Position numbers and translations under genes: made by a program. Source: CAYNYM01 sp049366815 (GTDB taxonomy: Bacteria; Desulfobacterota; DSM-4660; Desulfatiglandales; HGW-15). Taken from it: DNA of 64,000 nucleotides. Positions 43,566 through 52,707 of this stretch are shown here, in pieces (within the stretch, counting starts at the first letter, position 1; each line of letters starts with the position of its first letter). Below the pieces are notes generated by a model. It was not told the DNA's origin. It searched no databases and saw only the letters and a list, made by a program, of their open reading frames with translations. The DNA is taken from NCBI GenBank assembly GCA_049366815.1, contig JBMNCO010000182.1, positions 1 through 64,000 of the forward strand, read 5' to 3'.

Positions 43566-44312
43566 ATGGGACAGATAGAAAAAAAGACAGCCGTCATAAC
43601 GGGTGCAGGGACCGAAATCGGGCGTGAAATCGCCCGACGTTTTTTTGATGAGGGAGCAAACATCCTCCTGGCCGGGGCGGACGATGGTGCTCTGAAAGAG
43701 ATATGCTCCCAAATAGACCCGGGAGGAAACCGTGTATTCTACACGACCTTTGATTTCCGGAAAGATGATGATTGCAGGGAACTTGCCAGATTTGCAGTGG
43801 CACGTACCGGACGCATCGATATCCTTGTCAACCATTTTGACTATAAGCAACCGGGCAGGCTCGATGAAGTCCAAATGGATCTGTGGAATGAAATTTTGGG
43901 AACCAATGCATTGGCGCCCTGGCGCCTGGGTGTGGCGGTGCTGCCGGAAATGCGAAAGGCTGGAGGCGGGGCGATCGTCAACATCTCTTCCATCGCCGGG
44001 GAAACAGGCTTTGCAGGGATGGGCCTCTACTGCACCTCACATGCCGCCCTTCAAATGCTCTCCAAGGTAATGGCCAAGGAGTTATCCCCGGATAACATCC
44101 GCATCAATCTCATCTGCCCTGCCATCGTGACGGATTCGGAGACTCAGGTGTCTGAAACCAACGACGCCCCGCCTCCGGAACTCAGGGGAAAGAGCGGCAA
44201 TCCCAGGGATGTCGCCGATGCGGCGCTTTTTCTTGTATCGGACAGAAGCGAGTGGTTGACGGGCATCACCTTGAATCTCGATGGAGGGCGTCATCTTTCT
44301 CCAAATCCCTGA
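43566..44312 (+). CDS. Short-chain dehydrogenase homologue with altered active site
   Basis: A 248-residue SDR-fold protein. The cofactor motif TGAGTEIG (12-19) and Ser141/142 are present, and the C-terminal TGITLNLDGGRHL is FabG-like. Two key motifs deviate: the catalytic YxxxK is YCTSH (Tyr155, His159), and NNAG is NHFD (89-92). Without the lysine normal SDR catalysis should be much weaker, so this may have a different reaction, a binding role, or be inactive. The reading frame is intact and has a strong promoter, which argues against a pseudogene. The moaD-like gene follows 33 bases later, and the AOR gene converges from the other side. Confidence 0.85.
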   Translation: MGQIEKKTAVITGAGTEIGREIARRFFDEGANILLAGADDGALKEICSQIDPGGNRVFYTTFDFRKDDDCRELARFAVARTGRIDILVNHFDYKQPGRLDEVQMDLWNEILGTNALAPWRLGVAVLPEMRKAGGGAIVNISSIAGETGFAGMGLYCTSHAALQMLSKVMAKELSPDNIRINLICPAIVTDSETQVSETNDAPPPELRGKSGNPRDVADAALFLVSDRSEWLTGITLNLDGGRHLSPNP

Positions 44313-44345
44313 CCATGAGTCCGGGCCGATACAGCCGTTTCAAAA

Positions 44346-44600
44346 ATGATTACGATAAAGGTCTTTCCGACATTGCGGCCCTACCTTCCTCCCGGGATTC
44401 CCGGAAAGGCGGAATTTCCCCTGGATCTCGCGGATCTCAAGGCGGAGAGTGTGAGCATCAGGGCGCTGATTGAACACCTTGGTCTTTCCCTGGACAAAGT
44501 GAGCCTGGCCATCATCAATGGAATAATCATGAGGGATCTTGATCAGGTGATCAAAGACGGTGATGTGATTGTGCTTTCACCCGCGATAGGCGGCGGCTGA
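44346..44600 (+). CDS. MoaD/ThiS-like sulfur-carrier protein
   Basis: An 84-residue beta-grasp protein ending in GGG; the terminal GG is the site of thiocarboxylate formation by an E1-like enzyme. The LSPAIGGG end and KDGDVIVLSP block are typical of MoaD. It probably supplies sulfur for pterin (molybdenum or tungsten) cofactor synthesis; tungsten-dependent aldehyde oxidoreductases are often encoded next to such carriers. The AOR gene converges with it 138 bases away, on the opposite strand. The gap between them has GC-rich inverted repeats (GGAACC 44644-44649 with GGTTCC 44664-44669) that may end both transcripts. Confidence 0.85.
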   Translation: MITIKVFPTLRPYLPPGIPGKAEFPLDLADLKAESVSIRALIEHLGLSLDKVSLAIINGIIMRDLDQVIKDGDVIVLSPAIGGG

Positions 44601-44738
44601 CTCCTACCCGGTACGACGGCCGCCCTTTCTCGGGCACCTTACGGGAACCAGGTTGCGGGAGCGGGTTCCAGGCCCCCGGCGCGGGCCGCAAATTCAGCCC
44701 CGGCGCCTTCACCGGATGCCGGGAACCCGATACCCACA

Positions 44739-46610
44739 TCAAGGATTGAGTTGATCTGCGATGTAACCAAGCCCGAGATCCTCCAGCTTGGCCCGGGTGG
44801 GAACGCCGGTCTCGCGATCCCATCCCCTGTGCGTGTAGTACTCGTCGAGCATGAGATTGAGATCTTTCGGGCTGACCAACTGGCCCTTTGAGCCCCCATC
44901 AGCAAGCGGTTCGGTCATGAGTCTCTCGGGCAGGGTGTCATCCGCCCGGGTAAAGCCTTCTCTCACGTTGAAGGCCTTGGCCAGATTATTGAGCCTTTCA
45001 CCTACCTTGACCACTTCTTCGGGCGTGAAGGACAGGCCTGTCACCGCTTCCATCAGCGCGGCCGTGTTCTGGGTGGCGTTTGCGGGCACGGCCATATCCA
45101 GGAGAAAGGCACACATGGTTGCACAATCGCAAGTGGCCGCCCTGGTATCCTGGTTCCATTTGGTCAACTCGCCCTTTCTCTCTGTGCTGAAACGATCTAC
45201 TTCCCATGGGATGGGAATTCCGAAGATCTCCTGGAAGGCGTAGCCCCGGTTGTGGTCGGCGCCGGTGTAGGCTGTCGCGTAATTCAGGCCGTGGGCCTTG
45301 GCCCCCCGCACATCGTAGCCCGGAAGTTCGAGACCTTTTACGTGCATGGCGTATTTCTCGGATCCTTTGCCTATCTTTTCCGCGGCCGCCTTCGTGCCGT
45401 CGGCGAGGATGTCGCCGATGCCCTCCCGGAAGGCCATCATGCGAATCAGATTGATCATGGCCTGGTGGTTTCCGAAAGTGAGTTCCATGCCCCCGGTCTG
45501 CCCGGAACTCAGTATGCCCTTCTCGTAGAGTTCCATGGCAAATCCCACCACCACCCCCGCAGAGATGGTGTCCAGGCCAAGTTCGTCGCAAAGACGGTCG
45601 GCTGCAACAATGGCTTCAGCGTTGTCCACGCCTGTCTCCCCGCCCAGCGAGTAAATGGTTTCGAATTCCGGCTCCCCCAGAGTGCCTGCGTAAAGTCCCT
45701 CCCTGGCCAGTTTTAACTGGGTGCATCCCACAGGGCATTGATAGCAGTGTTCGCTCCCTGTTTTAAGGCGTTCCTGGGCCGCCACGCCGATTTCCGCAGC
45801 CGGCTTGAATTGCCCTGTGGCGGTGAAATTCTTTGCGGGGAATATGCCCATCTCGCAGGTATGATCCACCACCATAGGGGTCCCCAGATTGCTGAAGGCC
45901 GGATACAGGACCTCACTCTCCTTCATGGACTTGAGCATATCGGCCCTAGCGGCCTTGTATTTTTCCTCATCGGCTATGGGAACGCGCCCCGTACCTCTGA
46001 CGGCTATGGCCTTAAGGTTCTTGGAACCCATCACAGCCCCGAGTCCCTTTCTTCCGGCCGCCCGCCTCTCGTTGACGATGCAGGAAATCCTGCTCAGTTT
46101 TTCCCCCGCAGGTCCGATGCAGGCGATACGCACATTCTGATCACCCAGTTCATTTTTGATCATCTGCTGGCAGTCCCCGGTCTCCACCCCCCAGGTCTTT
46201 CCCGCAGGGCGGAATTTGATCTCACCATCCTTGATCCAGAGATAGACAGGTTTTTCCGCCTTCCCCTCAATGATCAACATATCGTAACCAGCGAACTTCA
46301 ATTCCACGGGGAAATAACCCCCCGTCAGGGCCACACCCATACCCCCGGTCAACGGCGATCTGGCCGCCACAGCCATACGGCTTGCACAGGGCACCGTGGT
46401 CCCGGAGAATGGCCCGATTGAGAAGATGAGCTTGTTGTCCGGACTCAGCGGGTCCGTTCCGGGTTTCAGTTCATCAAAAAGGTACTTGATTGCGAAACCC
46501 GCGCCGCCAATGAAATCCCTGGCCAACTCCAGAGGCAGATCCTCTACCTTGAAACTCTGCTCACTGAGATTGACGCGCAGGATTTTCCCTGTATAACCCC
46601 CTCTATACAT
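44739..46610 (-). CDS. aor: Aldehyde ferredoxin oxidoreductase (tungsten-dependent type)
   Basis: A 623-residue AOR-family enzyme, which interconverts aldehydes and carboxylic acids using ferredoxin and a tungsten- or molybdenum-bispterin. The N terminus GGYTGKILRVNLSEQ is diagnostic. The [4Fe-4S] cluster ligands are Cys289, Cys292 and Cys296 (CYQCPVGC) and a late Cys near 510 (TCDCATMC). GRKGLGAVMGSKNLKAI near 187-203 contacts the pterin. It lies at the end of the liv-SDR-ACAD run and converges on a MoaD-like carrier gene, which supports pterin use. I considered a BamB-type class II benzoyl-CoA reductase subunit, but the N terminus and absence of BamC-I neighbours favour AOR. Substrate unknown. 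Confidence 0.9.
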   Translation of the reverse strand: MYRGGYTGKILRVNLSEQSFKVEDLPLELARDFIGGAGFAIKYLFDELKPGTDPLSPDNKLIFSIGPFSGTTVPCASRMAVAARSPLTGGMGVALTGGYFPVELKFAGYDMLIIEGKAEKPVYLWIKDGEIKFRPAGKTWGVETGDCQQMIKNELGDQNVRIACIGPAGEKLSRISCIVNERRAAGRKGLGAVMGSKNLKAIAVRGTGRVPIADEEKYKAARADMLKSMKESEVLYPAFSNLGTPMVVDHTCEMGIFPAKNFTATGQFKPAAEIGVAAQERLKTGSEHCYQCPVGCTQLKLAREGLYAGTLGEPEFETIYSLGGETGVDNAEAIVAADRLCDELGLDTISAGVVVGFAMELYEKGILSSGQTGGMELTFGNHQAMINLIRMMAFREGIGDILADGTKAAAEKIGKGSEKYAMHVKGLELPGYDVRGAKAHGLNYATAYTGADHNRGYAFQEIFGIPIPWEVDRFSTERKGELTKWNQDTRAATCDCATMCAFLLDMAVPANATQNTAALMEAVTGLSFTPEEVVKVGERLNNLAKAFNVREGFTRADDTLPERLMTEPLADGGSKGQLVSPKDLNLMLDEYYTHRGWDRETGVPTRAKLEDLGLGYIADQLNP

Positions 46611-46714
46611 TTCTCTCTCCTTGAAAAAGGTTAAGTGAAAAGCACGAATTCGCCTTTCTGAGATTTCATTATTTCATCAGGCCAGAGGGCCTCTCGTCAC
46701 AAGTTGGAGCCTAC

Positions 46715-47920
46715 CTAAGCCACGTAATCATAATATCCCCTGACCACCCGGTATCGAGCGATCTGTTGGCCCCCGAGCCACAGCTGGGGAATCTTTGCAT
46801 CCCGGAGGTATTTTTCCAGGTTGTACTCCGGCGAAATGCCGTTTGACCCCATCAGTTCCGCCGCCATATTGGTGACCCACACCGCCCCGTCTGAACAGAA
46901 GATCCTTGCGGCACTGGCCCTGGAGATCATTGTCTTGGAAAACGGGGGGCCGTATTGCTCAGGGTGATCCATCATCCAGGCAAAATTGTAGACGGCTGCA
47001 CTCATCAGTTCGATGCGCATGGCCATTTCCGCGAGAATACCGGCCGCCAGGCTCCACTCTCTCACGGGTTTGCCGTTGCTCTTGCGTTCCTTGGTATAAT
47101 CGAGCGCGATTTCGAAGGCCGCCCGGGCAATCCCAAGGGACATGGTGCAGGAGTGCCATTGGGTCCCGGCCATGGCCGCACTGTAAAAGTGGACATCATG
47201 ACCGGGCCCTGCGAGTCGGTATTCCTTGGGGACCCGCACATTGTCATAAAAGATGCTGGCATTGATGGATGTCTTGAAACCCATTTTGGGCTCCGGTTTT
47301 CCAAAGGACAGACCGGGTGCATCCCCGGGGACATAGATCAGGGCGACGCCCTCTTCACCTGCCTCCGGGTCGGTGTTGCAAATGGTCAGATAGACACTGG
47401 CGACGCTCGCATTGGTAGGCCAGGACTTGGTGCCGTTGATGACATACTCGTCCCCATCCAATGTGGCCCGGGTGGCAATGCCCCTTCCCTGGAGCAACGG
47501 ATTCTCGGAGTCGGCTCCCCCTGTTGCATCCGTCATGGACAGGCATGCATAGCACAATTTGTCGCCGCAAAAGCCGGGGGCGAATTTTTCGAGCACGGCC
47601 TTGTTACCGGCGTGTACGGCCGGGCCCAGTATGAGGCCGGCGTTGATGCCGGCGCTCAGGCTGATCCCCGCATCCCCCCTGGCCAATTCCTCGCACAGGA
47701 TCCCCAGGGTCATCATGGAGCCGGGTCCGGTGCCTCCGTATTCCTCAGGGTATCCGGCCCTCTGGATTCCCATGTCCACGAGTTTTTGATGAACACTTTC
47801 GACCAATTCATAGTTCTGCTCCATCTGACTTCTGATGGGCATGATCTCCTTGTCAACGAACTTTCTGATCGTATCCCGGATGGCGTTTTGTTCATCGGTG
47901 AATAGATGCTGTAGATGCAT
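46715..47920 (-). CDS. Acyl-CoA dehydrogenase family protein lacking the catalytic glutamate
   Basis: A 401-residue ACAD with all three domains: helical N terminus, central FAD beta-domain (TDATGGADSENP, TKSWPTNAS) and C-terminal helices (LMGSNGISPEYNLEKYLRDAKI). The usual catalytic Glu in the YEGT motif is Leu382 (QLWLGGQQ), and the alternative glutamate of isovaleryl-CoA-type enzymes is also absent (GTQWHS). Flavin ring and adenine residues look intact. The reaction may therefore not be the standard alpha,beta-dehydrogenation; ACAD relatives without this Glu include 3-sulfinopropionyl-CoA desulfinase. ATG 47920 has AAGGAGGGATC upstream, against the 23-codon open extension. It lies between HapK-like and AOR genes. 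Confidence 0.9.
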   Translation of the reverse strand: MHLQHLFTDEQNAIRDTIRKFVDKEIMPIRSQMEQNYELVESVHQKLVDMGIQRAGYPEEYGGTGPGSMMTLGILCEELARGDAGISLSAGINAGLILGPAVHAGNKAVLEKFAPGFCGDKLCYACLSMTDATGGADSENPLLQGRGIATRATLDGDEYVINGTKSWPTNASVASVYLTICNTDPEAGEEGVALIYVPGDAPGLSFGKPEPKMGFKTSINASIFYDNVRVPKEYRLAGPGHDVHFYSAAMAGTQWHSCTMSLGIARAAFEIALDYTKERKSNGKPVREWSLAAGILAEMAMRIELMSAAVYNFAWMMDHPEQYGPPFSKTMISRASAARIFCSDGAVWVTNMAAELMGSNGISPEYNLEKYLRDAKIPQLWLGGQQIARYRVVRGYYDYVA

Positions 47921-48016
47921 GATCCCTCCTTTCGCCATTTTTTGGAGGTGGAAGAAAACCTTACATGGGGATTCTCGGACCGTCCCCATTTGCAGCGTTC
48001 ACATTGATCATCATGT

Positions 48017-48376
48017 TCAGTCGTTCGCGCCGTAATAGGCCTCTACGCCCCCAAGGACGTAAAAATCCGCCACCCATTTGGAAAACCATTGCGGAAAGAA
48101 TTCCTCCTTGAAGGTCTTTGTCTCGTGGGCCTCTTGCCAGTCTTCCAGGCTGGTTACGTCCATGATACCGATGAACCTGTAGGGAGAGGCCGTCGGTTCC
48201 GGTGTCTTTCCCTGCCGGCCGTTGCCCGTGATTCCCCCCATCATTTTTAAGAGCGTAAAACTCTTGCCGCCCTTGAGCCCGAGCAGCAGGGGCCCTTTAT
48301 AGGTCTCACACCATTTGATATAGTCTTCTTCCTTCACGTCGTCCCTCAGATTGTACAGGATGATTTCCTTGGCCAT
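48017..48376 (-). CDS. Small dimeric alpha/beta-barrel type protein (HapK-like)
   Basis: A 119-residue protein whose first 60 residues (EIILYNLRDDVKEEDYIKWCE, then GKSFTLLKM) resemble the ferredoxin-like dimeric alpha/beta barrel of REDY-like HapK proteins. No metal or cofactor site is evident. GAAAGGAGAC precedes the ATG. It sits between an SDR and the acyl-CoA dehydrogenase on one strand, so a role in the same pathway is likely. Identification of the fold is moderate and of function poor. Confidence 0.65.
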   Translation of the reverse strand: MAKEIILYNLRDDVKEEDYIKWCETYKGPLLLGLKGGKSFTLLKMMGGITGNGRQGKTPEPTASPYRFIGIMDVTSLEDWQEAHETKTFKEEFFPQWFSKWVADFYVLGGVEAYYGAND

Positions 48377-48465
48377 GACAGTCTCCTTTCTGCGATCTTT
48401 GGGTTTTATGGGATCTTTTCAAATGACAATGATCGGTCTTTGACTCCTCTTGAGATAAGGTTAGG

Positions 48466-48592
48466 AATGGAGAGGTCTGCTATCGGCATTCAGCGCTCAG
48501 CCTAATGCCTTGTCTTTGCATAGCTTTTTCTGATAGCTGAGGGCCATTAGCGCGAATTCGGGAATGCTCTTTTCCGGCTGAGCACCAGTTAA
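48466..48592 (+). repeat. Dispersed intergenic repeat, copy 2
   Basis: About 127 bases in direct orientation, matching copies 1 and 3 across most of their length (CTGCTATCGGCATTCAGCGC, GCCTAATGCC, TCTTTGCATAGCTTTT, TTAGCGCGAATTCGGGAA, TTCCGG). It is the core of the 272-base gap between the HapK-like gene and the SDR gene; no gene is supported there. As it lies within the catabolic run it may affect transcript processing. Confidence 0.85.
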
Positions 48593-48648
48593 ATTTTCTG
48601 CTAAAATGATTTTGGGCTGTTACATTAAAATTCACATCATGAAGTTTA

Positions 48649-49431
48649 TTAAACATGTCCATGCATATTGCAGAGGATATGCTGTTGCATGCCTCCGTCA
48701 CAGGGGATGTTCGCTCCCCTTATCCAACCGCTGCCGTCGCTGCACATGAAGGCGATAACGGGCGCAATGTCTTCAGGACGCCCCGGCCGGTCCATGACTT
48801 TCATATCCTCTTCGGCCCGTTCTCCCAGAGTTTCCAGAAAGTCCGGGAGAATCGGTGTCTCGACGGGGCCCGGACTGACGCAATTCATCCGGATTCCCCG
48901 GTCGCGCCAGGTCCACCGGTTCATCATCGTCCATACGATAAGGGTCTCTTTTGTGTAGAAATAGGATCGCCCGCCCTCCTGGGTCACCCCATTTTCATCG
49001 CAGATTTTCTCGACCGCATTGAAGTCCCTTAAAGCGATCAGGTTTTTGATCTGCGGTCCGGCTTCCGGCCAGCCGACGCCTGCAAGGGATGCCACGTTCA
49101 CTATGGAGGCCGGGTTATTGAGCTTGTCTATCATCAATTCCGTGAAATGTCTGAGCCCGAGAAAATTGACTTTCAGCACAAGCACCCGATCTCTCGTAGG
49201 CGGTAGACCTGCTATGTTACAGAGGGCGTCGATTCCCTCCGGAATCATTTTCACCGCGGCCTCGATCGAAGCAGGGTCGGAAAGATCCGCCCTGACATAT
49301 TGATCTGCATTGCCCTCAGGCTCGTTGATGTCCACGGCTATCACCGTTGCACCTCGTGCCTTGAGGGTCTTTGCAGTCTCGGCACCAATCCCTGAGGCCG
49401 CTCCCGTAACGACAATTCTCTTGTTTTCCAT
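48649..49431 (-). CDS. Short-chain dehydrogenase, 3-alpha-hydroxysteroid/coniferyl-alcohol dehydrogenase type
   Basis: A 260-residue SDR with intact catalytic residues: TGAASGIG (9-16), NIAG (72-75), Ser115, Tyr157 and Lys161 (YFYTK). The central insertion and the DGGMQQ end resemble the 3-alpha-hydroxysteroid/coniferyl-alcohol dehydrogenase group. It probably oxidises or reduces an alcohol/ketone group on a cyclic substrate, using NAD(P). It lies 160 bases after livK and belongs to the same strand run as the ACAD and AOR genes. The last 15 residues (HILCNMHGHV) are atypical and rich in His and Cys. Confidence 0.9.
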   Translation of the reverse strand: MENKRIVVTGAASGIGAETAKTLKARGATVIAVDINEPEGNADQYVRADLSDPASIEAAVKMIPEGIDALCNIAGLPPTRDRVLVLKVNFLGLRHFTELMIDKLNNPASIVNVASLAGVGWPEAGPQIKNLIALRDFNAVEKICDENGVTQEGGRSYFYTKETLIVWTMMNRWTWRDRGIRMNCVSPGPVETPILPDFLETLGERAEEDMKVMDRPGRPEDIAPVIAFMCSDGSGWIRGANIPCDGGMQQHILCNMHGHV

Positions 49432-49593
49432 GATCGTCCTTTTCTCCTCAATTTCTATTGTGTTTTTACACCTCGCAGTGGCAAAGCCATGAATTCCAGG
49501 CTATCCCGTACATCCTGCACAGGATAGCCCGAATCAATCGATCATGTCCCTTTCAACACCTTGCGGATGCCATCAAAAATGCCGTACAATTGA

Positions 49594-50814
49594 TCATCGT
49601 TTATCCCAGGGCGACGCCAATCTGACCTTCCATCCCCCCTCAATGAAGGGGTAAACGAGCTTCTGCTCCCCATTCCACCACTGGTTGGCCGTAGCCTGGA
49701 AGGATGCCGTTCCATCCGGCGCGTATTTGATATCTCCCATTACGGTCCCTTTAAACTCATAGGTAAGGACCGCATCTCTGACCTTGGCTGAGTCCAGAGA
49801 CCCGGCCTTTTCTATGGCCTGAAAGAGAATTTGGGCCGTTGCGTAGAAGCATCCTGTACTTACAGATGTCTTGCCGTATTGATCCTTAAATCGTTGTCCC
49901 AGCTCTTTCGCCCCGGGGTAGGGAAAGTCCTCATGCCAAAAACCGTCAAAAAGGATATACTGTGCATCCTTTCGCAGGGCATCCCAGAACTCCGCCGTCC
50001 ATGTCCCCTTGGCACCGTGGATATATGGGATGTTGCAACCGTTCTCTTTCATCTGCCTCACAAGGGTGATACAGTCCGAAGGCGATCCAAAAATAAAAAG
50101 GGCATCCACTTTTTTTGATTTCAGCTTGAGGATCTGTGAGGAATAATCCTTCGCCCCGACAGACCACGGTTCGTCGAGAACGAATTTGTATCCGTACTTT
50201 TCCGCAGCGGCCCTGAGGCCTTCACCCATTCCCCTCCCGTCAAGCGTGTCTTCCATCAGCAAGGCAGGCCGTTTGACCTTGTCAGACTCGGGGAAGCTGT
50301 TCCATATTTCATAGGGAATGGTGCTGTATTGCCACATATCGAAGAAGAACATGGTGGACCACTTGAAATTGTTGGGTCTCCACACCGGCAGAAGACAGGT
50401 GGTTGCATGGTAATATTTCTTATATTTCTCCGCAGTAACACAGCTCGGGATGGTGAGAGGAGTTGAATGGGTGGAGAGCATGAGATCGACCTTTTGCAGT
50501 TTGATGAGTTTTTCCACCGCAGCCGCGGCCTTACCGGGGTCGCTCTCATCGTCCGCGACAATGAGCTTGACCGGCAGTTTCTTGCCATATTCTTTTACAA
50601 AAATTCCCCCATCCTTGTTGACATCAGCCACCGCCTGCTCATAGGCCCATCTTTGTTCACCCCCATCCATGGCGATCGGCCCTGTTAGTGAAAGGTTGGC
50701 TCCAATGAGGATTTCCGTCTTCTCCGCCGCCTGAACAGGTCCCGTGGCGATTATACAGAGCGCCGGAATCAAGAGAATTGCCCACACACACGAGAAAATC
50801 TTCCTCTCCATCAT
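49594..50814 (-). CDS. livK: Liv-type ABC transporter substrate-binding protein
   Basis: A 406-residue periplasmic binding protein (Peripla_BP_6). A signal peptide (IFSCVWAILLIPALCIIATGPVQA core) precedes EILIGANLSLTGPIAMDGG near 27-45, the standard start of the mature fold. The ligand is not predictable; family members bind branched-chain amino acids, amides, or aromatic acids. Start: ATG 50814 with GGAGGGAG nine bases upstream. It is the fifth gene of the run livG-F-H-M-K, and its neighbours downstream are catabolic, so the ligand may be the substrate of those enzymes. Confidence 0.92.
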   Translation of the reverse strand: MMERKIFSCVWAILLIPALCIIATGPVQAAEKTEILIGANLSLTGPIAMDGGEQRWAYEQAVADVNKDGGIFVKEYGKKLPVKLIVADDESDPGKAAAAVEKLIKLQKVDLMLSTHSTPLTIPSCVTAEKYKKYYHATTCLLPVWRPNNFKWSTMFFFDMWQYSTIPYEIWNSFPESDKVKRPALLMEDTLDGRGMGEGLRAAAEKYGYKFVLDEPWSVGAKDYSSQILKLKSKKVDALFIFGSPSDCITLVRQMKENGCNIPYIHGAKGTWTAEFWDALRKDAQYILFDGFWHEDFPYPGAKELGQRFKDQYGKTSVSTGCFYATAQILFQAIEKAGSLDSAKVRDAVLTYEFKGTVMGDIKYAPDGTASFQATANQWWNGEQKLVYPFIEGGWKVRLASPWDKR

Positions 50815-50857
50815 TTTCAACTCCCTCCTTGTTTAAGGTTTTTGAACGGCTGATTGC

Positions 50858-51808
50858 CTAACCCCTTCTCCTTCTCGAAATCTTTTTTAACCACCTTATC
50901 CTGACCAGGCCGTCAGGCAAAAACATGATCGTCAAAATGATGAGTGCCCCCGAAAAGATGGGGTGGATCTCCGGCAGCCAGATCTTCGCCGCCTCAAAGA
51001 CAACCGTCAGAAAGAACGCGCCTATGATAGGACCCGTAATGGAGCCGCTTCCACCCATGACACACATCAGGATGGGATAGAGGGTCCAGTTGAGTCCGTA
51101 GAAATTTTGAGGATGGATGTGAAAGAGGTAATAGGCATGGAGACTTCCACAAAGCCCGGCGATAAAGGCGCCCGCAGCAAAGGCCAGGACTTTGTATTTC
51201 AGCACATGGACACCGTTGGCTTCTGCAGCCGTCTCATCATCCCTTATCGCTATCAGGGCCCAGCCGACCGAAGATTTGGCCATAAAAAGGATCACTGCTG
51301 TGGCCAGGACCGCCAAAAAGAGCGCCGTAAAGTAGTAAGGCGTCATGGAGGTGTATGATCCGGAAGGAAGCATAAGGCCCGCAGATCCTCCCGTCAAGGT
51401 CCGCCCTTGAGTGAAGATGAGCCTCAATATCTCCCCCAGCCCCAGGGTCCCCAGTGCAAAATAGTCTCCCCTTAATTTTGAGAGGAGCGGTATCCCGACG
51501 GCCGTCGCAACAAGGGCGGGAATGAGGCCCGACATGAACATCGCGAGGGGATCAAAATAACCCGTATACCCCTGCGTCCATCCTATGGCGATCACATAGG
51601 CGCCGAGTCCGAAAAAGGCATGAAGGCCGAGGGATATCTGGCCTGTGTAGCCTGCCACCAGGTTCCAGGACTGGGCAAGGGCAAGATAGATGAATGCCAT
51701 AAACAAAAAATACACGAGATAGGATGTCTCTGGATCAAAGGCCAGGGGTATGCCAGAAAAAACCGCCAAAAGGAGTATCACCGATCCTGTGCGTATCCTC
51801 TTTTTCAT
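50858..51808 (-). CDS. livM: Liv-type ABC transporter permease LivM
   Basis: A 316-residue membrane protein with about nine hydrophobic helices, including the LivM blocks GYTGQISLGLHAFFGLGAY near 58-76 and GNLGTLGLGEILR-like ALGTLGLGEILRLIFTQ. ATG 51808 overlaps the livH stop by four bases; the 31 codons further upstream lie inside livH and are not family-like. It forms the translocation pore with LivH. Confidence 0.93.
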   Translation of the reverse strand: MKKRIRTGSVILLLAVFSGIPLAFDPETSYLVYFLFMAFIYLALAQSWNLVAGYTGQISLGLHAFFGLGAYVIAIGWTQGYTGYFDPLAMFMSGLIPALVATAVGIPLLSKLRGDYFALGTLGLGEILRLIFTQGRTLTGGSAGLMLPSGSYTSMTPYYFTALFLAVLATAVILFMAKSSVGWALIAIRDDETAAEANGVHVLKYKVLAFAAGAFIAGLCGSLHAYYLFHIHPQNFYGLNWTLYPILMCVMGGSGSITGPIIGAFFLTVVFEAAKIWLPEIHPIFSGALIILTIMFLPDGLVRIRWLKKISRRRRG

Positions 51809-52701
51809 GGTCTCTCCGAGTTGGCGGAAAGAGTGAACAGGCCCTCGGGCCTGAACATCAAAACGAGTAAAAACGCCGTGTAAGAGATCACATCGGCCCA
51901 CCCGCCGGTTATAAAGAACGATCCGAGACTCTCGAGAACACCTAAAAAGATACCTCCCATAAGTGCACCGACCACACTTCCCATGCCCCCGATCGCAAGG
52001 GCGATCATGGCCTTGAGACTGAACACAAAGCCGAAATAGGGATCAAAGGAATAATTGATTGCGGTAGAGATGCCGGCAAGCCCGGCCAGACCGATACCGA
52101 TCCCGAAGGTGATGGTGTTGACCCAATGGGGGGTGATGCCGACCAGGGTCGCGGCCTCCAAATTTTCGGTAGCGGCCCTTACGGCCTTTCCCATGAGCGT
52201 CTTTTTCAGGAAAAGGGTTACTCCCGTGGTTGCGAGAATGGCCATGACAAAGGCCGTGAGACGTGTAAAGGAAATCTTGATTCCCATGACCGTGATCGCA
52301 TAAGCGGTGTAACCGGTCTGGATGGCCCGCGGATTGGGGGTCCACATCACGGACATGAGATTTTCGAGAAGGGCCATCATGCCGAAGGCAATGAGTAGTG
52401 AAGGGAACTTGCCGGCTCGGGCCACCTTTCTGAAAAAGATCTGATAAAAGGCGAAACCCAGGATAAGAGATGCCGGAAAGATGATAAATAAAGACAGGTA
52501 AGGGTCCAGGTGAAAAAGCTCGAACAACCAAAAGGTGCCATAGGCGGCCAGAACGATCATCGAACCCTGGGCGATAAAAATGATCTGCATCGTTCCGTAT
52601 ATAAGGCTGAGCCCGATGGCGGCAATCCCGTACATCGCTCCGAAGAGGATGCCGTTGATAAGTATCTGGAGAAGGATATCCGCCGATGGAAGATAAAACA
52701 T
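51805..52701 (-). CDS. livH: Liv-type ABC transporter permease LivH
   Basis: A 298-residue permease with about eight membrane helices. LivH blocks: NGILFGAMYGIAAIGLSLIYGTMQIIFIAQGS near 15-46 (key residues G, A, S, Y, Q) and AIGGMGSVVGALMGGIFLGVLESLG near 238-262. It starts 6 bases after the livF stop. Pairs with LivM. Confidence 0.93.
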   Translation of the reverse strand: MFYLPSADILLQILINGILFGAMYGIAAIGLSLIYGTMQIIFIAQGSMIVLAAYGTFWLFELFHLDPYLSLFIIFPASLILGFAFYQIFFRKVARAGKFPSLLIAFGMMALLENLMSVMWTPNPRAIQTGYTAYAITVMGIKISFTRLTAFVMAILATTGVTLFLKKTLMGKAVRAATENLEAATLVGITPHWVNTITFGIGIGLAGLAGISTAINYSFDPYFGFVFSLKAMIALAIGGMGSVVGALMGGIFLGVLESLGSFFITGGWADVISYTAFLLVLMFRPEGLFTLSANSERP

Positions 52702-52707
52702 GTTATT

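Noticed and set aside
44739..46610. Reading the AOR gene as BamB, the active-site subunit of class II benzoyl-CoA reductase
   Set aside because: The N terminus and length are those of ordinary AOR enzymes, and no bamC-I neighbours are present; only the nearby benzoate-CoA-ligase-type gene suggested it.
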